From NCBI GenBank assembly GCA_964484045.1, contig CAZAEP010000139.1:1-7193 (forward strand): DNA of 7,193 nucleotides, read 5' to 3'. Of this stretch, positions 1 through 4,938 are shown piece by piece. This stretch comes from J134 sp964484045. GTDB lineage: Bacteria > Pseudomonadota > Alphaproteobacteria > Sphingomonadales > Rhodothalassiaceae. Every line of letters begins with the position of its first letter. The first letter of the stretch is position 1. The notes beneath the pieces are model-generated. The model searched no databases, was not told where the DNA came from, and saw nothing but the letters and a program-made list of their open reading frames with translations. The translations under genes were made by a program, and so were the position numbers.

Positions 1-852
1 CTCGGCCGTCGCCACATTGCCGGCAAGAAGCTGTACGCGGTTCGACAGGCGCTTGATCTGCTCCGTCGCGGCCACGACCCGCGCCGAATGACCATGCGCC
101 GTGTCCAGCACGATCAGATCGCATTCCGCCTCGATGAGCGCCCGCGCCCGCTCGAGCCCCTTCTCGCCCACCGTGGTCGCTGCCGCGACCCGCAGGCGTC
201 CGTTCCCGTCTTTCGCGGCATGGGGATAGGCGATCGCCTTCTCCATGTCCTTCACCGTGATCAGCCCGATGCAGCGGAAGTCCTCGTCGACGACGAGCAG
301 CTTTTCGATTCGATGGCGGTGAAAGAGCCGCTTGGCGGTCTCCTTGTCGACACCGGCGGGAACGGTGACCAGTCCCTCCCGGGTCATCAGCTCGGAGATC
401 GGCTGCGCCGGATCGGTGGCGAAGCGGACATCGCGATTGGTGACGATACCGACCAGGCGCTTGGGACCCGCGCCGCGACCGCGTTCGACGACGGGAATGC
501 CCGAAATCTTGTGCCTCGCCATCAGTTCCAGCGCATCGGCCAATGTCTGATCGGGATACATGGTCACCGGATTGACCACCATCCCGGCCTCGAACTTCTT
601 GACCTGCCGCACCATCTCGGCCTGTTCGGCGGGCGTGTTGTTGCGATGGAGCACACCGATCCCGCCGGCCTGCGCCATGGCGATGGCGAGGTCGGCTTCG
701 GTGACCGTGTCCATCGCCGCCGAAAGCAACGGGATGTGCAGGCGAATGTCCTTCGTCAGATGCGTCGCGACATCGACATCGCCGGGGAGCACGTCGGAGG
801 CGGCGGGGACGAGAAGGACGTCGTCGAAGGTGAGGCCGAGACGAATGTCCAT
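1..852 (-). CDS. guaB: IMP dehydrogenase (GuaB), N-terminal 284 residues; C-terminal part beyond the left edge
   Basis: Inosine-5'-monophosphate dehydrogenase oxidises IMP to XMP with NAD+, the committed step of guanine nucleotide synthesis in the cytosol. The minus strand reads MDIRLGLTFDDVLLVPA, the family N-terminus, then SAAMDTVTEADLAIAMAQAG and GGIGVLHRNN of the TIM barrel. Two CBS domains follow at about residues 92-212 (HKISGIPVVE, RIEKLLVVDEDFRCIGLITV). The barrel then resumes with VLDTAHGHS at about 249-256, whose Asp is in the NAD-binding region. The sequence stops at the edge in LLAGNVATAE, so the catalytic-Cys loop and flap are not visible; family length is about 490 residues. ATG at 852-850 is chosen because it gives the standard N-terminus. 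An AGGAG lies 12 nt upstream, which is long spacing, and an in-frame TTG three codons earlier is a weaker option. It lies 84 bp after rlmE on the same strand. Confidence 0.97.
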   Translation of the reverse strand, partial: MDIRLGLTFDDVLLVPAASDVLPGDVDVATHLTKDIRLHIPLLSAAMDTVTEADLAIAMAQAGGIGVLHRNNTPAEQAEMVRQVKKFEAGMVVNPVTMYPDQTLADALELMARHKISGIPVVERGRGAGPKRLVGIVTNRDVRFATDPAQPISELMTREGLVTVPAGVDKETAKRLFHRHRIEKLLVVDEDFRCIGLITVKDMEKAIAYPHAAKDGNGRLRVAAATTVGEKGLERARALIEAECDLIVLDTAHGHSARVVAATEQIKRLSNRVQLLAGNVATAE

Positions 853-936
853 GGACTGCAATCGCTCCTGTCGGGGACTGTGTGGGCGCGGATTGCGCGC
901 CTATATGCCACCGCCCGCGGCGAAAAGCCAACGGCT

Positions 937-1662
937 TTATCGTCCGGGCTTGCCCGCGGCATCGCCGGCTTCGTCCCGATTCCCGAAAAAGCCTTGCGCG
1001 ACCACGTACCATTCCACGGATTCCGGGCGACTCGCCGGCGGCTTGGCATGGCGTACCTTGCGAAAGTGCCGCTTCATCTCGACGAGCAATTCGCCGCTCG
1101 TACCGCCTTCGAGCACCTTGGCGACAAATGCACCGCCGGGCGCAAGAACGTCTCTTGCGAAGGCGAAGGCCGCCTCGCACAGGGCCATCGTGCGCAAGTG
1201 ATCGGTCTGCCGGTGCCCGGTCGTCGGCGCCGCCATGTCCGAGAGCACGAGATCGGCGGCACCGCCGAGCGCCTCGGCGATGCGTGCGGACGCGTGCGGC
1301 ATGAGGAAATCGAGCCGCAGACAGTCCGCGCCCGCAACGGGCTCGAATTCCGCTATATCGACGGCGACGATGCGGGCGCCGGGTCCGAGCCTCTGCACCA
1401 GCACCTGTGTCCAGCCGCCCGGCGCGGCACCCAGGTCGACGGCGCGGTGCACCCCTTTCAGGAGCCCGTATTTCTCGTCGAGCTCGATCAGCTTGAAAGC
1501 GGCGCGGGAGCGGTAGCCGAGTCGCTTCGCTTCACGCACATAGGGGTCATTGAGCTGGCGCTCGAGCCAGCGCGTCGACGACAGCCGCCGACCGCGGGCG
1601 GTGCGCACACGCACCCGGCCACGCCGCCGACCGCCCCGGGAACCACGTGCGGGCGGACTCAT
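937..1662 (-). CDS. rlmE: 23S rRNA (uridine-2'-O)-methyltransferase RlmE (FtsJ/RrmJ)
   Basis: RlmE methylates the 2'-OH of U2552 (E. coli numbering) in the A-loop of 23S rRNA, using S-adenosylmethionine, late in large-subunit assembly. The 241-residue protein has the SAM-binding motif DLGAAPGGWTQ (76-86), an acidic strand end VAVD (99-102), LSDMAAP (140-146) and FVAKVLEGG (179-187). The catalytic set K57-D142-K182-E217 is complete, and its spacing (85, 40, 35) nearly matches E. coli K38-D124-K164-E199. The first 26 residues are very rich in Arg and Gly and have no counterpart in the 209-residue E. coli enzyme; they may help bind rRNA (inference). The ATG at 1662-1660 overlaps the upstream ppx stop codon as ATGA, which fixes the start and suggests translational coupling. 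An upstream in-frame extension is rejected because it would run inside ppx. Confidence 0.96.
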   Translation of the reverse strand: MSPPARGSRGGRRRGRVRVRTARGRRLSSTRWLERQLNDPYVREAKRLGYRSRAAFKLIELDEKYGLLKGVHRAVDLGAAPGGWTQVLVQRLGPGARIVAVDIAEFEPVAGADCLRLDFLMPHASARIAEALGGAADLVLSDMAAPTTGHRQTDHLRTMALCEAAFAFARDVLAPGGAFVAKVLEGGTSGELLVEMKRHFRKVRHAKPPASRPESVEWYVVAQGFFGNRDEAGDAAGKPGR

Positions 1663-2726
1663 GTCCGACCTCGCGCCCGATTGCGGCGCTTGCGGACAAG
1701 CTGGGAGGTTCCCATCAGTCCGCGCAGGATGCCCTCGCGGATGCCGCGATCGGCGACGCGCAGACGATCGCACGGCCAGGCGTCGAGAATCGCGGCAAGG
1801 ATGGCACAGCCCGCCGACACGTAATCCGCCCGCTCGGGCCCGATGCAGGGTTGCGCCCGTCGCTCTTCGTAGCTCATCAGGGCCACCGCGCGGCCGAGTT
1901 CGCGCACTTGGTCGATGGCGAACCAGGCACCGTCGACACGGCTGCGATCATAGTGCGGCAGTGCGAGCGCGACACTCGCCAGCGTGGTCACGGTTCCCGA
2001 GGTCCCGAGAAGCAGATGGCGCTCCCGCCGCAGGTCGGCCACGCTCCGCATGCGCTCGCGAAAGGCGTCGAGCTCGCGGCGCACGGTGCTGACGATGGCT
2101 TCGTAATCGCCGGCGTCCAGCGTCTTCCGATCGAAACGCTCCGATACGTTGACCACCCCGAAAGGGATCGATGTCCAGCCCAGCATCTCGAGTCGGGCGT
2201 CCCCGCGCCGACGCACCAGGATCAGTTCCGTGCTGCCGCCGCCGATGTCGAAAACGAGCGCGTGGGAATAGGACGGATCGAGCAGGGTCTGACAGCCGAC
2301 CACCGCCAGACGCGCCTCTTCCGCCGGCGAGATGATGTCGAGATTGAGACCCGTTTCGGACCTGACCCGCTCGAGGAAGTGATCGCGATTGGTCGCCGTA
2401 CGGCAAGCCTCCGTGGCCACCGAGCGCATGCAGGTGACGCGCCGACGCCTGATCTTGCGAGCGCAGATCGCGAGCGCCTCTATGGCCCGGTCCATCGCAT
2501 CGTCCGACAGCCGCCCCCGCTGCGCCAGCCCCTCACCGAGACGGACAATGCGCGAGAATGCGTCGATGACGTGAAAGCCGCCGCGTGTCGGACGGGCGAT
2601 AAGCAAACGGCAGTTGTTGGTTCCGAGATCGAGGGCGCTGTAGACGGCCCGGCCGTGACTCCTCCCCGCGTTCCTTCGCTCCGGGTGCGATGCGGGCACG
2701 GACCTGCCCTCGGGGTCTCGCAGCAT
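1659..2726 (-). CDS. ppx: Ppx/GppA phosphatase (exopolyphosphatase or pppGpp phosphohydrolase), short form
   Basis: Members of this ASKHA-fold family remove terminal phosphates from polyphosphate (Ppx) or convert pppGpp to ppGpp (GppA); sequence alone does not decide which. From the start chosen here (355 residues) the motifs are ALDLGTNNCRLL (31-42, first phosphate loop), SPAEEAR (catalytic Glu at 137, matching E. coli Ppx E121), VFDIGGGSTELIL (158-170, D160 matching E. coli D143), GTSGTVTT (241-248) and RVADRGIREGIL (323-334). The protein ends about where E. coli Ppx domain II ends, so the C-terminal HD-type domains are absent. The open frame continues upstream to 2957, but that stretch is antisense to a tRNA and its promoter. 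ATG at 2726-2724 is preferred because ACGGTGG lies 5 nt upstream; ATG at 2795 or 2840 is possible. The stop overlaps the rlmE start (ATGA). Confidence 0.92.
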   Translation of the reverse strand: MLRDPEGRSVPASHPERRNAGRSHGRAVYSALDLGTNNCRLLIARPTRGGFHVIDAFSRIVRLGEGLAQRGRLSDDAMDRAIEALAICARKIRRRRVTCMRSVATEACRTATNRDHFLERVRSETGLNLDIISPAEEARLAVVGCQTLLDPSYSHALVFDIGGGSTELILVRRRGDARLEMLGWTSIPFGVVNVSERFDRKTLDAGDYEAIVSTVRRELDAFRERMRSVADLRRERHLLLGTSGTVTTLASVALALPHYDRSRVDGAWFAIDQVRELGRAVALMSYEERRAQPCIGPERADYVSAGCAILAAILDAWPCDRLRVADRGIREGILRGLMGTSQLVRKRRNRARGRT

Positions 2727-2839
2727 TGTATCCACCGTCTCATACGCATCATGGTCGCGGGCCGCATGGCCCGGCACTTGGCGCCACGATATCATCGCAT
2801 CGGGCGTTTGCGCCAGCCCCGAAGGCGCGCGCGACGGCA
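2727..2839. other. Leader region between ppx and the divergent tRNA promoter
   Basis: This stretch remains in frame with ppx on the minus strand and contains the alternative ppx start at 2795. The next alternative, at 2840, touches the tRNA -35 box. A GGGCC-GCAT-GGCCC hairpin-capable sequence sits near 2758-2772. I could not find a convincing minus-strand promoter for ppx here. Whether the stretch is 5' leader or the extreme N-terminus of Ppx stays open. Confidence 0.4.
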
Positions 2840-2868
2840 TTGACAAATCGGCCCCGGATCGCTCATAA
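2840..2868 (+). promoter_or_regulatory. Sigma-70-type promoter of the tRNA-Gln gene
   Basis: A perfect -35 box TTGACA (2840-2845) is separated by exactly 17 bases from TCATAA (2863-2868), a fair -10 box. The predicted transcription start near 2875 would leave a leader of about eight bases before the mature tRNA 5' end at 2883, as is common for single tRNA genes. The -35 box overlaps the farthest upstream candidate start of the divergent ppx gene. Confidence 0.75.
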
Positions 2869-2882
2869 GGCGCGCCAGCGTT

Positions 2883-2956
2883 TGCCCCGTCGTCTAATGG
2901 TAGGACAGCGGATTCTGGTTCCGTTAGTGGGGGTTCGAATCCTCCCGGGGCATCCA
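2883..2956 (+). tRNA. tRNA-Gln, anticodon CTG, CCA encoded
   Basis: The sequence folds as a complete cloverleaf. The acceptor stem TGCCCCG/CGGGGCA (2883-2889 with 2946-2952) has seven Watson-Crick pairs. The D arm is GTCTAATGGTAGGAC. The anticodon stem GCGGA/TCCGT (2908-2912 with 2920-2924) has one G-U pair. The loop TTCTGGT places anticodon CTG at 2915-2917, reading CAG (Gln). A four-base variable loop TAGT precedes the T arm GGGGG-TTCGAAT-CCTCC (2929-2945). The discriminator is T2953 and CCA is encoded at 2954-2956. The U1-A72 closing pair is typical of tRNA-Gln. No second copy of its 3' end occurs in the window, so there is no sign of an element integrated here. Confidence 0.98.
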
Positions 2957-2985
2957 TCCCTTCTTCATCCCCCCGATATCCCGTC

Positions 2986-3013
2986 CGGACGTCGCCGGAT
3001 CCGTCCGCTTTTT
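2986..3013 (+). terminator. Likely Rho-independent terminator after tRNA-Gln
   Basis: CGGACG (2986-2991) can pair with CGTCCG (3002-3007) around a ten-base loop, and the stem is followed by C and five T residues (3009-3013). It starts 30 bases after the tRNA CCA end. The stem is only six pairs, and an overlapping palindrome CGTCCGGACG (2982-2991) could compete with it, so this is a moderate call. Confidence 0.55.
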
Positions 3014-3046
3014 CATGAGCCGTCGGCCGTGGCCTGCACCGCCGGG

Positions 3047-3060
3047 AACGCGTACGCGTT
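3047..3060. repeat. Perfect 14-bp palindrome upstream of a candidate promoter
   Basis: AACGCGTACGCGTT is identical to its own reverse complement over all 14 bases. It ends six bases before the CTTGCC -35 box, so it would lie about 41-54 bases upstream of the predicted transcription start near 3101. That is a normal place for an activator or repressor dimer. I do not recognise the site as belonging to a known regulator. Confidence 0.6.
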
Positions 3061-3065
3061 TTGTT

Positions 3066-3094
3066 CTTGCCTTTGATCCGGAATTGGCTAAGAT
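3066..3094 (+). promoter_or_regulatory. Candidate promoter for the small ORF at 3126
   Basis: CTTGCC (3066-3071), five of six matches to the CTTGAC form of -35 box, is spaced 17 bases from TAAGAT (3089-3094), a good -10 box. The predicted start is near 3101, and the first well-placed ribosome binding site and ATG follow within 25 bases. The surrounding 40 bases are clearly richer in A and T than the flanks. No transcription data support it. Confidence 0.45.
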
Positions 3095-3125
3095 AGGGAA
3101 CAAATCATGAACCACGAGGTGTCCG

Positions 3126-3314
3126 ATGTCCCTCCTCGCGCATTCCCTTGGCCTTCTGTTCTTTGTCGCAATGCTTGCCGTCGCGCTCTCCGGCCTTCTT
3201 CCCGAACGATCGCCGCAAGGGCGTTCCGGCATACCGGTCATGAGCCGTTTCCGGCATTTCTTCCGGCAATCCCTGGCGGGCAGGGGTGTGCTCAGCCGAG
3301 CGGCCGCCCTTTGA
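3126..3314 (+). CDS. Possible small single-pass membrane protein, 62 residues
   Basis: I do not recognise a family. The protein has one strongly hydrophobic segment at about residues 8-25 (LGLLFFVAMLAVALSGLL). A Pro/Gly-containing linker follows, then a basic tail with seven Arg between 28 and 58 and a FRHFFRQS patch. By the positive-inside rule the tail would be cytoplasmic. The segment could instead be an uncleaved or cleavable signal sequence. GAGG at 3116-3119, six bases before the ATG, and a candidate promoter upstream favour a real gene, as does higher GC at third codon positions than in the competing frame starting at 3107. Against it, the gene is short and its last 23 bases overlap the convergent SPOR lipoprotein gene. 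An in-frame ATG at residue 39 is unlikely to be the start because it would drop the membrane segment. Confidence 0.42.
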   Translation: MSLLAHSLGLLFFVAMLAVALSGLLPERSPQGRSGIPVMSRFRHFFRQSLAGRGVLSRAAAL

Positions 3315-4146
3315 AGGCGGCGACCTGGCAGAAGGCGCCGGCCGCACGCAGCGCGGCGCAGCGGTCGCGCGCAGGGGCGACATCGGCAAAGGGGCCTGCG
3401 ACAAGGCGGAGATAATGCCCGCCGAGCGTGCCGAGATCGAAGGCCTCGAGCCGCGGCTCGAGGCCGCGCAGGAGATCGGGATATTGCCCGACCAGCACCT
3501 GCCAGCCCTTGCGCGCCGTCGCTGCATCACGGTAGGACGCGAGATGAAGGCCGAACTGATCTCCCGCAGCGGCCGCCTCGGCGGCACTGGCGGCGGCGGC
3601 GTCTTCGGCGTCGAGCTTTTCTGCATCCGCGCGATTGATCAGGGCACGCACCGCCCGTGCCTCGTCCTCCGCCGCCCTGGCCGCGCGATTGAGCCCGCCG
3701 ACCATCGATTCGAGTTCCTCGAGGCGAGCGTTCAGAGCGTCAAGTCGTCGCACCAGAGCCAGCGTCCGGCGCGCGTGCGCGGCGTCGGATTTCCCGACTT
3801 CGCCCTTCAGGGCGGCCAGTGCATCGCGCAGCCTCCCCCGGTCGGCCAGGGCCGCGCGCACCGCCTGCTGCAGGCGGGCGAGATCCTCATCGTGCCGCCG
3901 TGACGCTTCTTCAAGCGCCGTCGTCCGCTGCGCCAGTTCGGCGAGCCGCGCCGCGTTGCCCCCTCCCGCCCCGCCGACATACAGGTCTGTCGGCGCCGGT
4001 CCCAGCGACCCGCATCCGCCCGCCAGCATGAGCGCGAGAAGCCCCCCCGCACGCAGGGCGGCCCGCCGCCATCCCGCCCTGCCTGCGGTCTCCGGGACGT
4101 CGTCCCGCCTCGCCGTCGCGGCACCGATGACATGTTCGTTTCGCAT
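3292..4146 (-). CDS. SPOR-domain lipoprotein with central coiled coil
   Basis: This is a predicted envelope lipoprotein that would bind septal or denuded peptidoglycan through a C-terminal SPOR domain. Counting from the ATG (284 residues), a basic N-region (GWRRAALRAG) precedes hydrophobic LLALMLAGGC with a lipobox-like AGGC; Cys45 would be the lipidated residue. An Ala/Arg/Glu/Leu-rich helical stretch at about 63-172 has heptad-like spacing and looks like a coiled coil, followed by an Ala-rich hinge (180-195). The SPOR domain (about 196-280) opens with FGLHLASYRDAATARKGW and contains HYLRLVAGPF and CAALRAAGAFC, whose two Cys may form a disulfide. The n-region is unusually long (about 30 residues), yet no later start precedes the hydrophobic stretch. 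GTG at 4149 is an alternative start one codon earlier. It stands alone, divergent from padR, so its division or wall role is inferred from SPOR only. Confidence 0.88.
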   Translation of the reverse strand: MRNEHVIGAATARRDDVPETAGRAGWRRAALRAGGLLALMLAGGCGSLGPAPTDLYVGGAGGGNAARLAELAQRTTALEEASRRHDEDLARLQQAVRAALADRGRLRDALAALKGEVGKSDAAHARRTLALVRRLDALNARLEELESMVGGLNRAARAAEDEARAVRALINRADAEKLDAEDAAAASAAEAAAAGDQFGLHLASYRDAATARKGWQVLVGQYPDLLRGLEPRLEAFDLGTLGGHYLRLVAGPFADVAPARDRCAALRAAGAFCQVAAFKGRPLG

Positions 4147-4168
4147 CACCGCAGCATAGACGCAGGCG

Positions 4169-4186
4169 GTTTAGCGGAAGGTAAAC
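4169..4186. promoter_or_regulatory. Dyad GTTTA-N8-TAAAC in the lipoprotein leader
   Basis: Perfect five-base arms GTTTA (4169-4173) and TAAAC (4182-4186) are separated by eight bases, ending 23 bases upstream of the lipoprotein ATG in the divergent intergenic region. It could be an operator for the lipoprotein gene or a chance repeat. I found no clear promoter boxes for the lipoprotein on the minus strand. Confidence 0.25.
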
Positions 4187-4222
4187 AGGCGGCGTCGGGT
4201 AAGAGTGCCGAAAGGTCGAGCC

Positions 4223-4251
4223 TTTACAAATGGCCCGCGTCGCCCCATAAC
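4223..4251 (+). promoter_or_regulatory. Candidate padR promoter
   Basis: TTTACA (4223-4228) and CATAAC (4246-4251) are spaced exactly 17 bases, with an AT-rich patch ATATAT just downstream. The predicted start near 4257 gives a leader of about 34 bases that contains the GGAG ribosome binding site. A fit at four or five positions per box makes it plausible rather than certain. Confidence 0.45.
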
Positions 4252-4263
4252 ATATATCGGTGT

Positions 4264-4287
4264 GATAGTATCTGTCGGAGTATTCCG
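4264..4287 (+). promoter_or_regulatory. padR leader: possible PadR operator and ribosome binding site
   Basis: Two short dyads lie in the leader: GATA-G-TATC (4264-4272) and CGGA-GTAT-TCCG (4276-4287). The second contains the presumed ribosome binding site GGAG (4277-4280), ten bases before the padR ATG. PadR proteins commonly bind dyads at their own promoters, so autoregulation here is a reasonable inference. The arms are only four bases each, so chance is not excluded. Confidence 0.3.
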
Positions 4288-4290
4288 GAT

Positions 4291-4830
4291 ATGGATGTAA
4301 GAACGCTCTGCCTCGGCATTCTCGCTCTCGGTGATGCCAGCGGCTACGAAATCAAGAAGATGGTGGCCGAAGGAAGTTTCAGCTTCTTCAGCGAGGCGAG
4401 CTACGGCTCGATCTATCCGGCCCTGACCAAGCTCACCGAGGAGGGGCTCGTGACCTGTCGCGAACAGGCGCAGGACAAGCGCCCCGACAAGAAGGTCTAC
4501 AGCCTGACGCCGGCCGGACGTGCGGCGCTGACCGAGACCCTGCGCAAGGACCCCGGCCCGGATCGCCATCGCTCGGAATTTCTCGCCGCGCTGCTGTTCG
4601 CGGAAGCGGTCTCGCCGGATCGCGTGCGGGCGCTGATCGATGAGCGGATCGCGCAGCACGGCAGGAAGATCGAGGAACTGTCGGCTCTTCTGCAGGAGGA
4701 TGTCACGCCGGTTTCGCGATTCGTCATCGAATATGGCGTTGCCATGCAGCGGGCCGCCCTTGGTTTTCTCAAGGACCACCGCGATCGGCTCCTGAGCGAG
4801 CTCGGCAATACGATCGAAGCCGCAGAATAA
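4291..4830 (+). CDS. PadR-family transcriptional regulator
   Basis: This is a winged-helix repressor of the PadR family, usually controlling a neighbouring transporter or detoxification gene in response to a small ligand. The 179-residue protein begins MDVRTLCLGILALGDASGYE, the family N-terminus (helix 1 plus the GYEI turn). SYGSIYPALTKLTEEGLV (37-54) is the recognition-helix region, and DKRPDKKVYSLTPAGRAAL is the wing. The C-terminal half (about 90-175) is helical, as in the dimerisation domain of the PadR forms of about 180 residues. The open frame extends upstream to 4132, but that part is compositionally unlike PadR and would cover the promoter; ATG at 4291 gives the standard N-terminus with GGAG ten bases upstream. 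It lies 108 bp before an RND efflux operon on the same strand, so it probably controls that operon (inference). Confidence 0.93.
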   Translation: MDVRTLCLGILALGDASGYEIKKMVAEGSFSFFSEASYGSIYPALTKLTEEGLVTCREQAQDKRPDKKVYSLTPAGRAALTETLRKDPGPDRHRSEFLAALLFAEAVSPDRVRALIDERIAQHGRKIEELSALLQEDVTPVSRFVIEYGVAMQRAALGFLKDHRDRLLSELGNTIEAAE

Positions 4831-4938
4831 CCATAATCGGCGCCAGATTGGACGCTTGGCGGTTTGCATGATCCGGCCCCCGCGGCCGGCGGGACATGAC
4901 AGCGAGAGAGAAGGTCGGCCTTCCGGTCGACGTAGAAC
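4831..4938 (+). promoter_or_regulatory. padR-to-efflux spacer with two hairpin-capable sequences
   Basis: CCGGCC-CCCGC-GGCCGG (4873-4889) forms a six-pair all-GC stem, and GAAGG-TCGG-CCTTC (4910-4923) a five-pair stem with a four-base loop. Neither is followed by a T run, so they do not look like intrinsic terminators. CATAAT just after the padR stop resembles a -10 box but has no -35 partner. The spacer may carry an operator, an attenuator or an RNA-stability element; none is proven. Confidence 0.3.

Noticed and set aside
902..931. Possible guaB promoter TTGGCT-18-CATATA on the minus strand
   Set aside because: Poor match in both boxes and long spacer; it cannot be separated from chance.
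923..938. Terminator-like hairpin AAAGCC-GTT-GGCTTT (minus strand) covering the rlmE stop codon
   Set aside because: Six pairs with only two to three GC at the base and four T; too weak to claim termination before guaB.
88..1824. 578-residue open frame on the plus strand across guaB and rlmE
   Set aside because: It lies opposite two genes with complete family motifs; long antisense frames are expected in GC-rich coding DNA. Its product shows no recognisable domain.
2930..2956. tRNA-Gln 3' end as an integration (att) site
   Set aside because: No second copy of the 3' end, no integrase and no change in composition nearby.
2840..2957. N-terminal extension of Ppx up to 2957
   Set aside because: It is antisense to the tRNA and its promoter and has no counterpart in the Ppx/GppA family.
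3063..3078. Possible alphaproteobacterial LexA box (GTTC-N7-GTTC) at GTTCTTGCCTTTGATC
   Set aside because: Only the first half-site matches; the second reads GATC with eight bases between, so both sequence and spacing fail.
3224..3268. Three copies of TTCCGGCA (3224, 3249, 3261)
   Set aside because: Irregular spacing (25 and 12) and an ordinary GC-rich octamer inside the small ORF; no dyad or array structure.
3107..3415. Alternative 102-residue plus-strand frame starting at 3107
   Set aside because: Lower third-position GC than the 3126 frame, no hydrophobic or family feature, and over 120 bases of overlap with the lipoprotein gene.
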